Origin: a virus
Strand: one strand, 5' to 3'
DNA length: 25,028 bases
IMG/VR virus record: IMGVR_UViG_3300042894_005997
Coordinates: 1 to 25,028 of that record
Every line of letters begins with the position of its first letter. Within the stretch, counting starts at the first letter, position 1. Position numbers and translations under genes: made by a program. Of this stretch, positions 7,964 through 14,165 are shown one piece after another. The notes beneath the pieces are model-generated. The model was not told the origin of the DNA. It worked only from the letters and a program-made list of their open reading frames with translations, and made no database searches.

Positions 7964-8155
7964 ATGAAAGATAAAATTAAAAAGATTAAACAATTAAGAA
8001 ATAGTAGAAATAATACTATTAATTATAGTCAGTATATAGCCGAATCTATTGATAAATCTATTTCTTATACTGACTATTTGAGTCAGAACCTTTATATTGA
8101 TGATCAAACTAATATAAGTTATTCGGAATATTTAGCTGAAAAAATCAAACCTTAA
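7964..8155 (+). CDS. 63-residue protein with three ISYSEYLAE-type repeats
   Basis: A Lys/Arg-rich start (residues 1-17) is followed by three 11-12-residue repeats: INYSQYIAESID (19-30), ISYTDYLSQNLY (33-44) and ISYSEYLAEKIK (51-62). The repeat form is I-[NS]-Y-[ST]-x-Y-[IL]-[AS]-[EQ]. I recall similar repeats in hypothetical proteins of other large phages, where copy number varies, but cannot verify this. The start ATG lies 5 nt after the T run of a strong terminator, with no room for a normal promoter between them, so expression must rely on readthrough or on a promoter overlapping the hairpin. It overlaps the convergent DUF3008-like gene by 11 nt. Function unknown. Confidence 0.6.
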   Translation: MKDKIKKIKQLRNSRNNTINYSQYIAESIDKSISYTDYLSQNLYIDDQTNISYSEYLAEKIKP

Positions 8156-8414
8156 ATTCTGAAAATCTAACTAGATGTGTTAGTGATTCTTCGACTTTAG
8201 TTACTTTTTCTGGTAATCCTTTGTGTTTAGTTTTAGCAAAATCTTTTAATGCTTTAGAACCTTTCTTTTTTCCCTTCTTCATAAAGGATTTAGCAACATT
8301 TTTTATGTATTCAGGTACATCCTTATTCTTACCGGTTGCGTAAGCATAAGCCGCTCCCATTAGTCTTTGTTGTTTTTTAGATTTCGATTTTTCATTAATC
8401 TGCATATTTTTCAT
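8145..8414 (-). CDS. DUF3008-like basic protein
   Basis: An 89-residue, very Lys-rich protein. KSKKQQRLMGAAYAYATGK, then IKNVAKSFMKKGKKKG, then LKDFAKTKHKGLPEKV match, from memory, the DUF3008 family of small phage and bacterial proteins (typically KSKKQQ..., a KSM-type helix, FA-TKHKGLP). Family function is unknown; the charge suggests nucleic-acid binding. The C-terminus (LTHLVRFSEFKV) is an extension that resembles the N-terminal tag seen on other proteins here (RF-SE-F). A second in-frame ATG at 8405 is possible. It is the last gene of a minus-strand group, 5 nt after the GNAT-like gene, and overlaps the convergent 63-residue gene by 11 nt. Confidence 0.65.
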   Translation of the reverse strand: MKNMQINEKSKSKKQQRLMGAAYAYATGKNKDVPEYIKNVAKSFMKKGKKKGSKALKDFAKTKHKGLPEKVTKVEESLTHLVRFSEFKV

Positions 8415-8419
8415 ATTAT

Positions 8420-8800
8420 TTATTTCTTTTCAAAAGTCACATTTGGATAATTTTGTATCAATTTATCCCAGAAACCACCACTCACATCTTGATCAATAAT
8501 AATTTTAAAATCGATTGGTAATGTATCAATTAAAGATTCTATGACTTTAGTTGCAAAACCTTTTTCACTAGTCGAGTTGACTATTGATTTTATCTCAACT
8601 GAGTCGTTATTTATTTTCAACATTAAACCTTTACATGGTTCTTTAGAGTCGATTCTAACTAATGGATTTTTTCCTTTGTCTAAAATGTTTGAGCAATAAA
8701 TAGTATTCTTTTTTACTTGTACATAGTCAAATAAATCCTCTAAAGACTTAGAGATTTTACCAATTAGTTGGAAAGATGATATTTCTAATATTAGTTTCAT
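8420..8800 (-). CDS. GNAT acetyltransferase-like protein (short, uncertain)
   Basis: With the ATG at 8798-8800 the product has 126 residues; I chose this start because it makes a classic ATGA overlap with the stop of the upstream hydrolase gene. A start at 8812 is also open. The C-terminal half, SEKGFATKVIESLIDTLP then DFKIIIDQDVSGGFWDKL and YPNVTF, resembles the last part of a GNAT fold: the G-x-[AG] loop and helix that bind acetyl-CoA, followed by the strand and [SG]GFW helix common in phage GNAT-like proteins. The N-terminal half is beta-rich and not recognisable. If active it would acetylate an amine on a protein or small molecule. The acetyl-CoA loop is weak (single G-F-A), so it may be degenerate. 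Confidence 0.45.
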   Translation of the reverse strand: MKLILEISSFQLIGKISKSLEDLFDYVQVKKNTIYCSNILDKGKNPLVRIDSKEPCKGLMLKINNDSVEIKSIVNSTSEKGFATKVIESLIDTLPIDFKIIIDQDVSGGFWDKLIQNYPNVTFEKK

Positions 8801-9414
8801 TTTATAGGACAATGTGATGCTGAGTAGATATATTTGTAATTTCTTTTGATATTAACTCCTAATTTCTCTGCAAGAGTCACTACATCTTCGAGACATTCAG
8901 AATCTGCTCCTCCAATAATTTCAACAGATTTACCTTTAAGATATTGTAAAATATCATAAAGTTTTTTAGGTGAATGAAACCAGACGTGCTTGTTACCAAT
9001 ATAGACAATAACCGTTCCTTCTTTTGTTGGGAACATATCACCTTTTTTAAGTCCTTTTTTGTCTTCTAAATTGGATATTTTATCATAAACTTCTTTATCT
9101 AATATCTTCTTATAGAAGTCAGCATCTACATCATAATTATATCGTTTTTCTATTCTTTCTTTTACATTTGGAAAGTTATAAAACTCATCTGAAATAGGAA
9201 TATCTGGATTCTTATCATATAGATAGTCTTTATCTACATTTTTACCCTCGTGATGATTATCAAATATCTGATAAACATTTTCAAAATTATTACAGTATTT
9301 TGTTAATTGATTAATATACATTTCGGTGAAGTACTTACTAAATGCTTTCTGTACGTCAACAATTATTAGATCTTTAATTCCGTTGTAATTTTCAAAAGTT
9401 TTAATCCATTTCAT
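8797..9414 (-). CDS. Isochorismatase-like cysteine hydrolase with capsid-targeting-like N-terminus
   Basis: A 205-residue protein from the ATG at 9412-9414; an upstream in-frame extension to 9444 falls inside the terminator hairpin and is rejected. After the tag MKWIKTFENYNG, the sequence follows the isochorismatase/nicotinamidase layout: a first strand with D20 (LIIVDVQKAF), K90 in IEKRYNYDVDADFY, and C174 in GGADSECLEDVVTLAEKLG. These would form the Asp-Lys-Cys catalytic triad. Such enzymes hydrolyse amides or vinyl ethers (nicotinamide, isochorismate, carbamoyl compounds); the substrate cannot be read from sequence. A phage enzyme of this type could alter NAD or amide metabolism. It starts just after a terminator and overlaps the GNAT-like gene by 4 nt (ATGA). 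Confidence 0.6.
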   Translation of the reverse strand: MKWIKTFENYNGIKDLIIVDVQKAFSKYFTEMYINQLTKYCNNFENVYQIFDNHHEGKNVDKDYLYDKNPDIPISDEFYNFPNVKERIEKRYNYDVDADFYKKILDKEVYDKISNLEDKKGLKKGDMFPTKEGTVIVYIGNKHVWFHSPKKLYDILQYLKGKSVEIIGGADSECLEDVVTLAEKLGVNIKRNYKYIYSASHCPIK

Positions 9415-9432
9415 ATAGTATATATAAAAAAA

Positions 9433-9461
9433 GAAACGAAACACTTTTGATGTTTCGTTTC
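9433..9461 (-). terminator. Rho-independent terminator after the Gln/Glu-rich gene
   Basis: A perfect 11-bp stem, 9433-9443 (GAAACGAAACA) pairing with 9451-9461, encloses a 7-nt loop. On the minus strand it is followed by a run of seven Ts (9426-9432). It sits between the stop of the minus-strand gene at 9488 and the start of the hydrolase gene at 9414, so it separates those two units. Confidence 0.85.
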
Positions 9462-9487
9462 AGATATTTTTAAATTTAATTATCTAA

Positions 9488-10108
9488 TTAAAGTGGAAGT
9501 TCTTCTTCACCTTGACCTTCTTCTTCACCTTGACCTTCTTCTTCACCTTGACCTTCTTCTTCACCTTGACCTTCTTCTTCACCTTGACCTTCTTCTTCAC
9601 CTACTTCTTCAAATTCTCCTTGTCCTTGAGCCTGTCCTTGTCCTTGAGCCTGACCTTGTCCTTGAGTCTGTCCTTGAGCCTGTTCTTGTGGTTCAGCTTC
9701 TGTTTGAACCTGAACTTGACCTACTTGAGATTGTGCCTGTGCTTGAGGTTGTGCCTGTGCTTGAGGTTGTGCCTGTGCTTGAGGTTGTGCCTGTGCTTGT
9801 GACTGTCCTTCAGGTGTTCCTTGAGCGTCACCAGTAAGTGCACCAGCTGGAACTTGATCAACATTAGTGAAGTTCAAAGTAACGTATTTTACAATTTCTT
9901 CTGCGATATCTATATCACCAAAGAATTGTCTTAAATTTTTTCCAGTGTTATCTTTAACCTTTTTAACATATGCGTTAATAAGAGATTGTGGAATATCAAT
10001 CAAAGTTCTTACTTTATAAATGTCGTTAACCTGAAGAACCGATTCTTTTATGATTTCATCTCTTCTCTTGTTAGTACGATAAGATTCAAATTTTCTAATG
10101 TGTTTCAT
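9488..10108 (-). CDS. Tagged protein with Gln/Ala- and Glu/Gly-repeat tail (candidate internal head or core protein)
   Basis: A 206-residue protein. The N-terminus MKHIRKFESYRTN matches the tag shared by several proteins here, and I-K-E-S at residues ~20-23 resembles a T4-type prohead protease site. Residues ~24-95 form a small alpha/beta domain (LQVNDIYKVRTLIDIP, then LRQFFGDIDIAEEIVKYV). The remaining ~110 residues are low-complexity: AQPQAQ units, then GQGQAQ units, then six EEEGQG-type units ending EEELPL. The tail is extremely acidic and lacks aromatic or Cys residues, so it must be disordered. Acidic, repetitive and tagged proteins fit a scaffold/core or internal protein of the head, but there is no homology evidence. 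A terminator follows within ~30 nt. Confidence 0.6.
   Translation of the reverse strand: MKHIRKFESYRTNKRRDEIIKESVLQVNDIYKVRTLIDIPQSLINAYVKKVKDNTGKNLRQFFGDIDIAEEIVKYVTLNFTNVDQVPAGALTGDAQGTPEGQSQAQAQPQAQAQPQAQAQPQAQAQSQVGQVQVQTEAEPQEQAQGQTQGQGQAQGQGQAQGQGEFEEVGEEEGQGEEEGQGEEEGQGEEEGQGEEEGQGEEELPL
9500..9602. repeat. 18-bp tandem repeat (five perfect copies plus a partial)
   Basis: The unit TTCTTCTTCACCTTGACC occurs five times without a mismatch at 9500-9517, 9518-9535, 9536-9553, 9554-9571 and 9572-9589, and continues as a partial copy to 9602. Read on the minus strand it encodes the six-residue unit Glu-Glu-Glu-Gly-Gln-Gly. Perfect identity points to recent expansion by slippage or recombination. 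Confidence 0.95.
9731..9802. repeat. 18-bp tandem repeat (three perfect copies plus one diverged)
   Basis: The unit TTGTGCCTGTGCTTGAGG occurs at 9731-9748, 9749-9766 and 9767-9784; a fourth copy at 9785-9802 differs at its last three bases. On the minus strand it encodes the Ala/Gln/Pro unit (AQPQAQ) of the same protein tail as the 9500 repeat. The repeats between 9602 and 9731 are similar but imperfect (GQGQAQ coding). Confidence 0.9.
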
Positions 10109-10129
10109 CCTATTTAAGATATTTTTTAT

Positions 10130-10142
10130 AACATATATATTA
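10130..10142 (-). promoter_or_regulatory. Candidate TATATA promoter box for the Gln/Glu-rich gene
   Basis: On the minus strand, TAATATATATGTT lies 21 nt before the ATG at 10108, in the 55-nt gap after the membrane protein gene. The spacing agrees with the other TATATA boxes ahead of first genes in this window. Confidence 0.35.
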
Positions 10143-10163
10143 CTTATAAAAAGTCATTTTTTG

Positions 10164-10685
10164 TTATTTTGTTCCGAAAAATATACCAAGAAAAATTGCT
10201 ATCGCAGAAACAACACCAGTTGTTGTCCACCCAGCTATTCCTTTAACTTTTGCTTTAGTTAGATCTTGTTTTAATCCTTTAATGATTGTTGAGTCATTAC
10301 TTCTTTGTTGTTCGCATAAATCAAGTCTGAAAAGTGCATTAGCTACTTGTGCTTTTAAGTCATTTACCATACCATCTTGTTTTTTCATTGCTTCATCTTG
10401 TTTACTAATTTTGACATTCAGAATTGCGATTTTGTCATTCATTTTATTTATAACACCTATATAGTAGGTATCCAAACTATCGCATTTAATTGAAAGTTTT
10501 TCAAATAAACCTAACAGTTCTGTATTATTGTCTAATTTTTGAACTTGTTCGATAGTTAGAAGAATGCCGATTGTATCACCATTTTGAACATAGTATTGTG
10601 GTAAATCTGCTTTTACGAAAGATGTCTGTGAGAATCCTAACATAACTGTTAGAATTAAACCTAAGGTTAGTAATAAGCTTTTCAT
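10164..10685 (-). CDS. Exported coiled-coil protein with C-terminal membrane helix (spanin-like candidate)
   Basis: A 173-residue protein. Residues 1-20 form a clear signal peptide (MKSLLLTLGLILTVMLGFSQ) whose FSQ end is typical of Bacteroidetes signal peptidase I substrates; there is no lipobox cysteine. Residues ~75-146 are a helical, coiled-coil-like region rich in K, D, Q and N. Residues ~150-171 (GIAGWTTTGVVSAIAIFLGIFF) form a membrane helix ending GTK. The protein would therefore cross the periplasm with its C-terminus in the inner membrane. Its start lies 2 nt after the previous gene, which encodes an N-anchored coiled-coil protein. A pair of periplasmic coiled-coil proteins suggests lysis spanins, although the missing lipoprotein signal argues against a classical o-spanin. 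Could also be a host-envelope modifier. Confidence 0.55.
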   Translation of the reverse strand: MKSLLLTLGLILTVMLGFSQTSFVKADLPQYYVQNGDTIGILLTIEQVQKLDNNTELLGLFEKLSIKCDSLDTYYIGVINKMNDKIAILNVKISKQDEAMKKQDGMVNDLKAQVANALFRLDLCEQQRSNDSTIIKGLKQDLTKAKVKGIAGWTTTGVVSAIAIFLGIFFGTK

Positions 10686-10687
10686 AA

Positions 10688-11140
10688 TTATTTCGTTTTT
10701 TCTTTTATAGATTCTAAAAGATTATCACCAGTTCTTTTAATTGGATTATCTTTTAAATCTTGAATTTCGGCTTTAGTTTTTGATATACCAGCTTTGAAAT
10801 CTTTCAAATCTTTATTAGCTTTGTATATTTGAGCATCTTTATCTTTTAATTTGATATCTAGATATTTTATTTCAATTTTAATTTTTTCTAAATCTGTTGA
10901 ATCTTTTTCAAACTTTTTTCGAAGTCTATCAAAGTCTTTCGATAAATCTTCTTTTTGTTTTTGTAATTCTTTGTTTTGTTTTTGGAGATATATTCTTTCT
11001 TTTCTATGATTTTCACCACCGAAATACCATTGTGTAAAAAATATACCAGATATGACAAATAGAACTACGATCATGATGGATTTTATGTCCAGAGTTTCTG
11101 AGTCCGGTTTCATAAATAATGTTTTAAATAATGTTTTCAT
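10688..11140 (-). CDS. N-anchored long coiled-coil protein (i-spanin-like candidate)
   Basis: A 150-residue protein with a short cytoplasmic start, one transmembrane helix at residues ~20-40 (KSIMIVVLFVISGIFFTQWYF), and then a nearly uninterrupted charged coiled coil from ~46 to ~130 (KQNKELQKQKEDLSKDFDRL and onward, heptad-like). This is the layout of phage inner-membrane spanins (Rz type), which bridge the periplasm to fuse inner and outer membranes at lysis. The second gene of the pair starts 2 nt downstream. No holin or endolysin is recognisable in the window to support a lysis cassette, so the assignment rests on topology alone. It is divergent from the HAD gene at 11205 across a 64-nt promoter gap. 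Confidence 0.5.
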   Translation of the reverse strand: MKTLFKTLFMKPDSETLDIKSIMIVVLFVISGIFFTQWYFGGENHRKERIYLQKQNKELQKQKEDLSKDFDRLRKKFEKDSTDLEKIKIEIKYLDIKLKDKDAQIYKANKDLKDFKAGISKTKAEIQDLKDNPIKRTGDNLLESIKEKTK

Positions 11141-11174
11141 TTTTTAATTATTTTTTGTATATTAGCTTACTTAA

Positions 11175-11182
11175 TATATATC
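11175..11182 (+). promoter_or_regulatory. Candidate TATATA promoter box for the HAD-ClpS unit
   Basis: TATATATC at 11175-11182, within TTAATATATATCTATAAATT, lies 22 nt before the ATG at 11205. The same 64-nt divergent gap must also hold the promoter for the minus-strand coiled-coil gene; there CTAATATAC (minus, around 11157-11165) is 16 nt before its ATG. Confidence 0.35.
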
Positions 11183-11204
11183 TATAAATTAACTTCTCAT
11201 TTTG

Positions 11205-11726
11205 ATGAAAAAAATAGTCAGCTTTGATTTTGATGGAACAATGTGTTTCACACCTGAACCAATAGAAGGTGAAAAAATATGGAAAGAAAAAACTGGTACA
11301 GTTTGGCCTTATACCGGTTGGTGGTCTAAGAAAGAAACTCTGGATATGAATATTTTTGATATTCCTGTCAATCCATTCGTTTATAAAAAATATTTAGAAG
11401 CAGTCGCTGAAGATGATACTATGGTTATACTAGCAACTGGTCGACTTCTTAAATTACAAAGAGAAGTTGAAAAGGTTTTACAATCACACAATCTTGAGTT
11501 TGATTTAGTACAGTGTAACTGGGGAGGAGAAACTTACAAGTTCAAAACTAAACTTTTTGAGGATTTAATTAATAAATATAAACCAGAAGTTTTTGTTATG
11601 TATGATGATAGACACGATCATCTTGTTCAATTTGAAATGTGGGCAAGGTTTCAACCATGTCGTGTTGAGATTATTGATGTAACAAAATCTGATAAAACCC
11701 CATTGATAATAAATTCAAGTAAATAA
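11205..11726 (+). CDS. HAD-superfamily phosphatase, Swiss-Army-Knife RNA-repair-like subtype
   Basis: A 173-residue protein starting at ATG 11205; a TTG three bases earlier is unnecessary. All four HAD motifs are visible: motif I FDFDGT (nucleophile D8, D10), motif II ILATGR (T78), a motif III lysine in FKTKLFEDL (K113 or K115), and motif IV MYDDR (D134, D135). Residues 38-47 (GWWSKKETLD) match, from memory, the GWW..(P)..SL signature of the HAD_SAK_1 family, which is found fused to or beside RNA-repair enzymes. The likely reaction is removal of a phosphate from a nucleic-acid end or small molecule. No ligase or kinase is present beside it in this window. ClpS follows 1 nt after the stop, so both are in one operon. 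Confidence 0.75.
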   Translation: MKKIVSFDFDGTMCFTPEPIEGEKIWKEKTGTVWPYTGWWSKKETLDMNIFDIPVNPFVYKKYLEAVAEDDTMVILATGRLLKLQREVEKVLQSHNLEFDLVQCNWGGETYKFKTKLFEDLINKYKPEVFVMYDDRHDHLVQFEMWARFQPCRVEIIDVTKSDKTPLIINSSK

Positions 11727-11727
11727 T

Positions 11728-12009
11728 ATGGCAACAATTACAAAAAAGAAAACTAAATCAGAAGTTGAACAAATTTTATCTAAACCCTTTAAAATCATAC
11801 TACATAATGATGATTTTAATTCTTTTGATTGGGTAATCACTTGTCTAATGAAGATATGTGGACATGAATACGAGCAAGCCAATCAAATCGCTCACCTAGT
11901 TCATTTCAAAGGTGAATGTGATGTTAAGTATGGTGATTTTGAAAAACTTTCAATTATGAAAGAGAAGCTTCAGAATGCTGGACTTTGTGTAACTCTAGAG
12001 GAGAATTAA
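11728..12009 (+). CDS. clpS: ClpS-like N-end-rule protease adaptor
   Basis: A 93-residue protein covering the full ClpS fold. FKIILHNDDFNSFDWVITCL matches the family start (y.viL.NDd.t....V...L), with N27-D28-D29 in the position of the residues that hold the N-degron alpha-amino group. The second half has ANQIAHLVHFKGECDVKYGD, matching A..I...VH..G......y, with H59 at the conserved histidine. ClpS binds proteins starting with Leu, Phe, Tyr or Trp and delivers them to ClpA (or ClpC) with ClpP. A phage copy could redirect the host protease or change its substrate choice. The N-terminal 20 residues (Lys-rich) may engage the ClpA N-domain. Start is 1 nt after the HAD gene; its stop shares TTAA with the TerL stop. 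Confidence 0.85.
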   Translation: MATITKKKTKSEVEQILSKPFKIILHNDDFNSFDWVITCLMKICGHEYEQANQIAHLVHFKGECDVKYGDFEKLSIMKEKLQNAGLCVTLEEN

Positions 12010-14105
12010 CCTTCCAATCCCCAACCTTTACGTGCTTCTTGAATTCTTCTACTCGATGTTAGATGTCTTCTTCTAACGTCTAGTAGTTGTTTATAATCTA
12101 CGCCTTCCGTATATTCAACTCTTTTCAAAACTTCTTCAATTAGATTTTGTATTTCGGTGTTTTGAAGACCAGTGAATAGGTCTTCTACAATACCTTTAAA
12201 ATCATTTTTACCATAAATTGCGGTTAAGTTTACAAGTGTCATTACTGTATCATCGTGTGATGAACCATCAGCTGCATATCTAACATTACCAGCAGTTGTA
12301 GTGTGTTTAATGAATGTAGTCATTTCTTGTATCGTTTCATGTTCACTAACAATAATTGCTCTACTATGAAGTCTATCTTGATAGTCTTTTACCATTAGAT
12401 TTTTATTTTCACCTACTTTCAGACCAATCTTTTCATCTAAAGCATCAACTCTATGTTTAAATCGGAAAAATACACCGGATCCATAGTCATTATTTCCACC
12501 GAAAACATTTGGTAAGTGAGCTAGTAACTCATTACCATAGGTATTCACCTCTAAAACCGATTTAACGTTATCTGAATTAAAATGTTCAAATGATAAAAGA
12601 TAAACTATTTCAGCTAAATCAGCCACAGATACAATATTACATCTATAAATACCGATTTGTTCTAATCTGACAAAATCTAAAACATCTTTATAGTTGGCTT
12701 TTTGTGAGTTAATTAAATCAACCGGTTTAGGAACCATTTTGAATATGTTAATTACTGAATAATCCAAACCTAATCCTTCCGCAACATCAATAGATAAAAC
12801 TATCTTATAATCTTTTCTTAATCTCGAATCATAAACAGATTCATCAGTTGACCATTTTAAGTCTTGATAAGAAAATCTTAACTTTCTATCAAATTCATCA
12901 ATTGGTTTCCATTCAAATTGTTTTTTATTTCTGGTTAGTTCGTCAATAAGTGCCTCATCGAGAAGACTTCTTGATGAGTTAATAAATCTCAAGTCAAATT
13001 CCTGGTTAAATGCTTCTTCCCCTCCGATATCTTTGATAGTTTCTTTTTTCCAAGTGGTTATTTCAGCAATCTGTGGTAGTTTTATTTCACCAATAGATTC
13101 TCTAATTACATCATCTTCAGAACAATCAACTGAGTTGAATACATTAATAACCCATTTTTTCAATTCTTCGTTATAGTATAACTCTGAGTTGTTTTTTGGA
13201 AATCTTTCTTTTAGATGGTTTAAAACCTGTTCAGATGTAATATTGAATTCTTCTAATTTCTTGGTATTCAACCTAACGTAAGTCACAAATCTTTTCGGAA
13301 CTTGCCACCAATAGACTCTCTTAGCTATATAAGATGATTTTTCACCTTCTGGCTTTTCAGCTTCCATAAGTAATTTGTGAAATAGATTAAATCCACTTGG
13401 TGTGGATGTTATGATAATTTTAGAGTTGTCAATGTTAGCAATGGTTGGGAAAACAGATTTATAGAACTTATCAGCAATATTATCTGGTAGATAAGCAAAC
13501 TCATCTAGATAAAGAAAGTCGGCAGATTGTCCAATAGAAGCTGTTTTAGTTGTGGCAAATCCTTTAATTCTACTTTTGTTTTCAAAAACTCTAAATTTTT
13601 GGTTCCAGTTAAGAATACCTTGTTGAAGAAAAAAAGGTAGTCTTTGATATATCTCTCCGATTTTATCAAGTACTTCAACTGCGGTATCTAATTTATTGGC
13701 GGTTACAAGAACATTTTTGTTATTATTGAAGAGAACAAAGTGTAACATTGTTATTGCTGATGAAATGGTTTTACCAGTTTGTCTTGAGGCCATTAGAATG
13801 TTAAATCGGTTGTTAAAGAAGTTATCTAAGATTTCTTTTTGATAATCTCTCAATCTTAATCGCACAGGTTCGCCTTTTTCACCTTTGACCCAACAATATT
13901 TCTCGGCAAAATATTGAATATCCATTTTACATTTAACATATTCATCAATTTCAGTAGATGACATTCGAAATGTTAATCCAGATTTTCTTAATCCAATTGT
14001 ATTTTCATAGAATGGATTTTCTATTCTACTTAAAACGAAACCGTTATTAATCTTTTCAGCGGCTTCTTCTATCATTTTTGTGTTCCAAATTATTTGTTTT
14101 GACAT
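12006..14105 (-). CDS. terL: Terminase large subunit (T4 gp17-like)
   Basis: A 699-residue DNA-packaging motor from ATG 14103-14105; an upstream GTG at 14159 would add an unlikely leader peptide. ATPase domain: Walker A ASRQTGKT (106-113; T4 has SRQLGKT), Walker B FLYLDEFAY (D201, E202), coupling motif ITSTPSG (232-238). Nuclease domain: IDVAEGLGLDY (D440), LEVNTYGN (E519), HDDTVMTL (D618, D619), which together supply the metal-binding acidic residues of the RNase-H-like headful nuclease. It cuts concatemeric DNA and drives it into the prohead. It is about 90 residues longer than T4 gp17, with extra sequence between the domains (about 285-345). It is a single-gene minus unit between ClpS (convergent, shared TTAA stop) and the 14166 gene (divergent). 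Confidence 0.95.
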   Translation of the reverse strand: MSKQIIWNTKMIEEAAEKINNGFVLSRIENPFYENTIGLRKSGLTFRMSSTEIDEYVKCKMDIQYFAEKYCWVKGEKGEPVRLRLRDYQKEILDNFFNNRFNILMASRQTGKTISSAITMLHFVLFNNNKNVLVTANKLDTAVEVLDKIGEIYQRLPFFLQQGILNWNQKFRVFENKSRIKGFATTKTASIGQSADFLYLDEFAYLPDNIADKFYKSVFPTIANIDNSKIIITSTPSGFNLFHKLLMEAEKPEGEKSSYIAKRVYWWQVPKRFVTYVRLNTKKLEEFNITSEQVLNHLKERFPKNNSELYYNEELKKWVINVFNSVDCSEDDVIRESIGEIKLPQIAEITTWKKETIKDIGGEEAFNQEFDLRFINSSRSLLDEALIDELTRNKKQFEWKPIDEFDRKLRFSYQDLKWSTDESVYDSRLRKDYKIVLSIDVAEGLGLDYSVINIFKMVPKPVDLINSQKANYKDVLDFVRLEQIGIYRCNIVSVADLAEIVYLLSFEHFNSDNVKSVLEVNTYGNELLAHLPNVFGGNNDYGSGVFFRFKHRVDALDEKIGLKVGENKNLMVKDYQDRLHSRAIIVSEHETIQEMTTFIKHTTTAGNVRYAADGSSHDDTVMTLVNLTAIYGKNDFKGIVEDLFTGLQNTEIQNLIEEVLKRVEYTEGVDYKQLLDVRRRHLTSSRRIQEARKGWGLEG

Positions 14106-14124
14106 AAAGGAAATAAACTTTTTT

Positions 14125-14133
14125 ACTATATAC
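14125..14133 (-). promoter_or_regulatory. Candidate TATATA promoter box for terL
   Basis: On the minus strand GTATATAGT lies 19 nt before the terL ATG, within the divergent gap that it shares with the box for the 14166 gene. Spacing agrees with other units; sequence is one base off the more frequent TATATATAC. Confidence 0.35.
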
Positions 14134-14139
14134 TTTACA

Positions 14140-14148
14140 TATATATAC
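14140..14148 (+). promoter_or_regulatory. Candidate late promoter box TATATATAC for the 14166 gene
   Basis: TATATATAC at 14140-14148 lies 17 nt before the ATG at 14166. The same 9-mer occurs within the boxes at 2574 and 17574. Confidence 0.4.
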
Positions 14149-14165
14149 AAATAATACACTCACTT

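Noticed and set aside
9415-9444. Upstream extension of the hydrolase gene to 9444
   Set aside because: It would start inside the terminator hairpin and disrupt the tag-like N-terminus.
9500-9802. Direct repeats considered as a CRISPR array
   Set aside because: Units are 18 bp, contiguous, without spacers, and keep a coding frame.
9493-9837. Open plus-strand frames with Leu/Phe/Thr repeats opposite the Gln/Glu-rich gene
   Set aside because: They are produced by the 18-bp DNA repeats, which leave several frames free of stops. The minus-strand frame has a sensible tagged N-terminus, a terminator and a normal start.
14106-14159. GTG start giving an 18-residue longer terminase
   Set aside because: The extension (Tyr/Val/Lys-rich) lies over the TATATA promoter region, and the ATG at 14105 gives a normal start.
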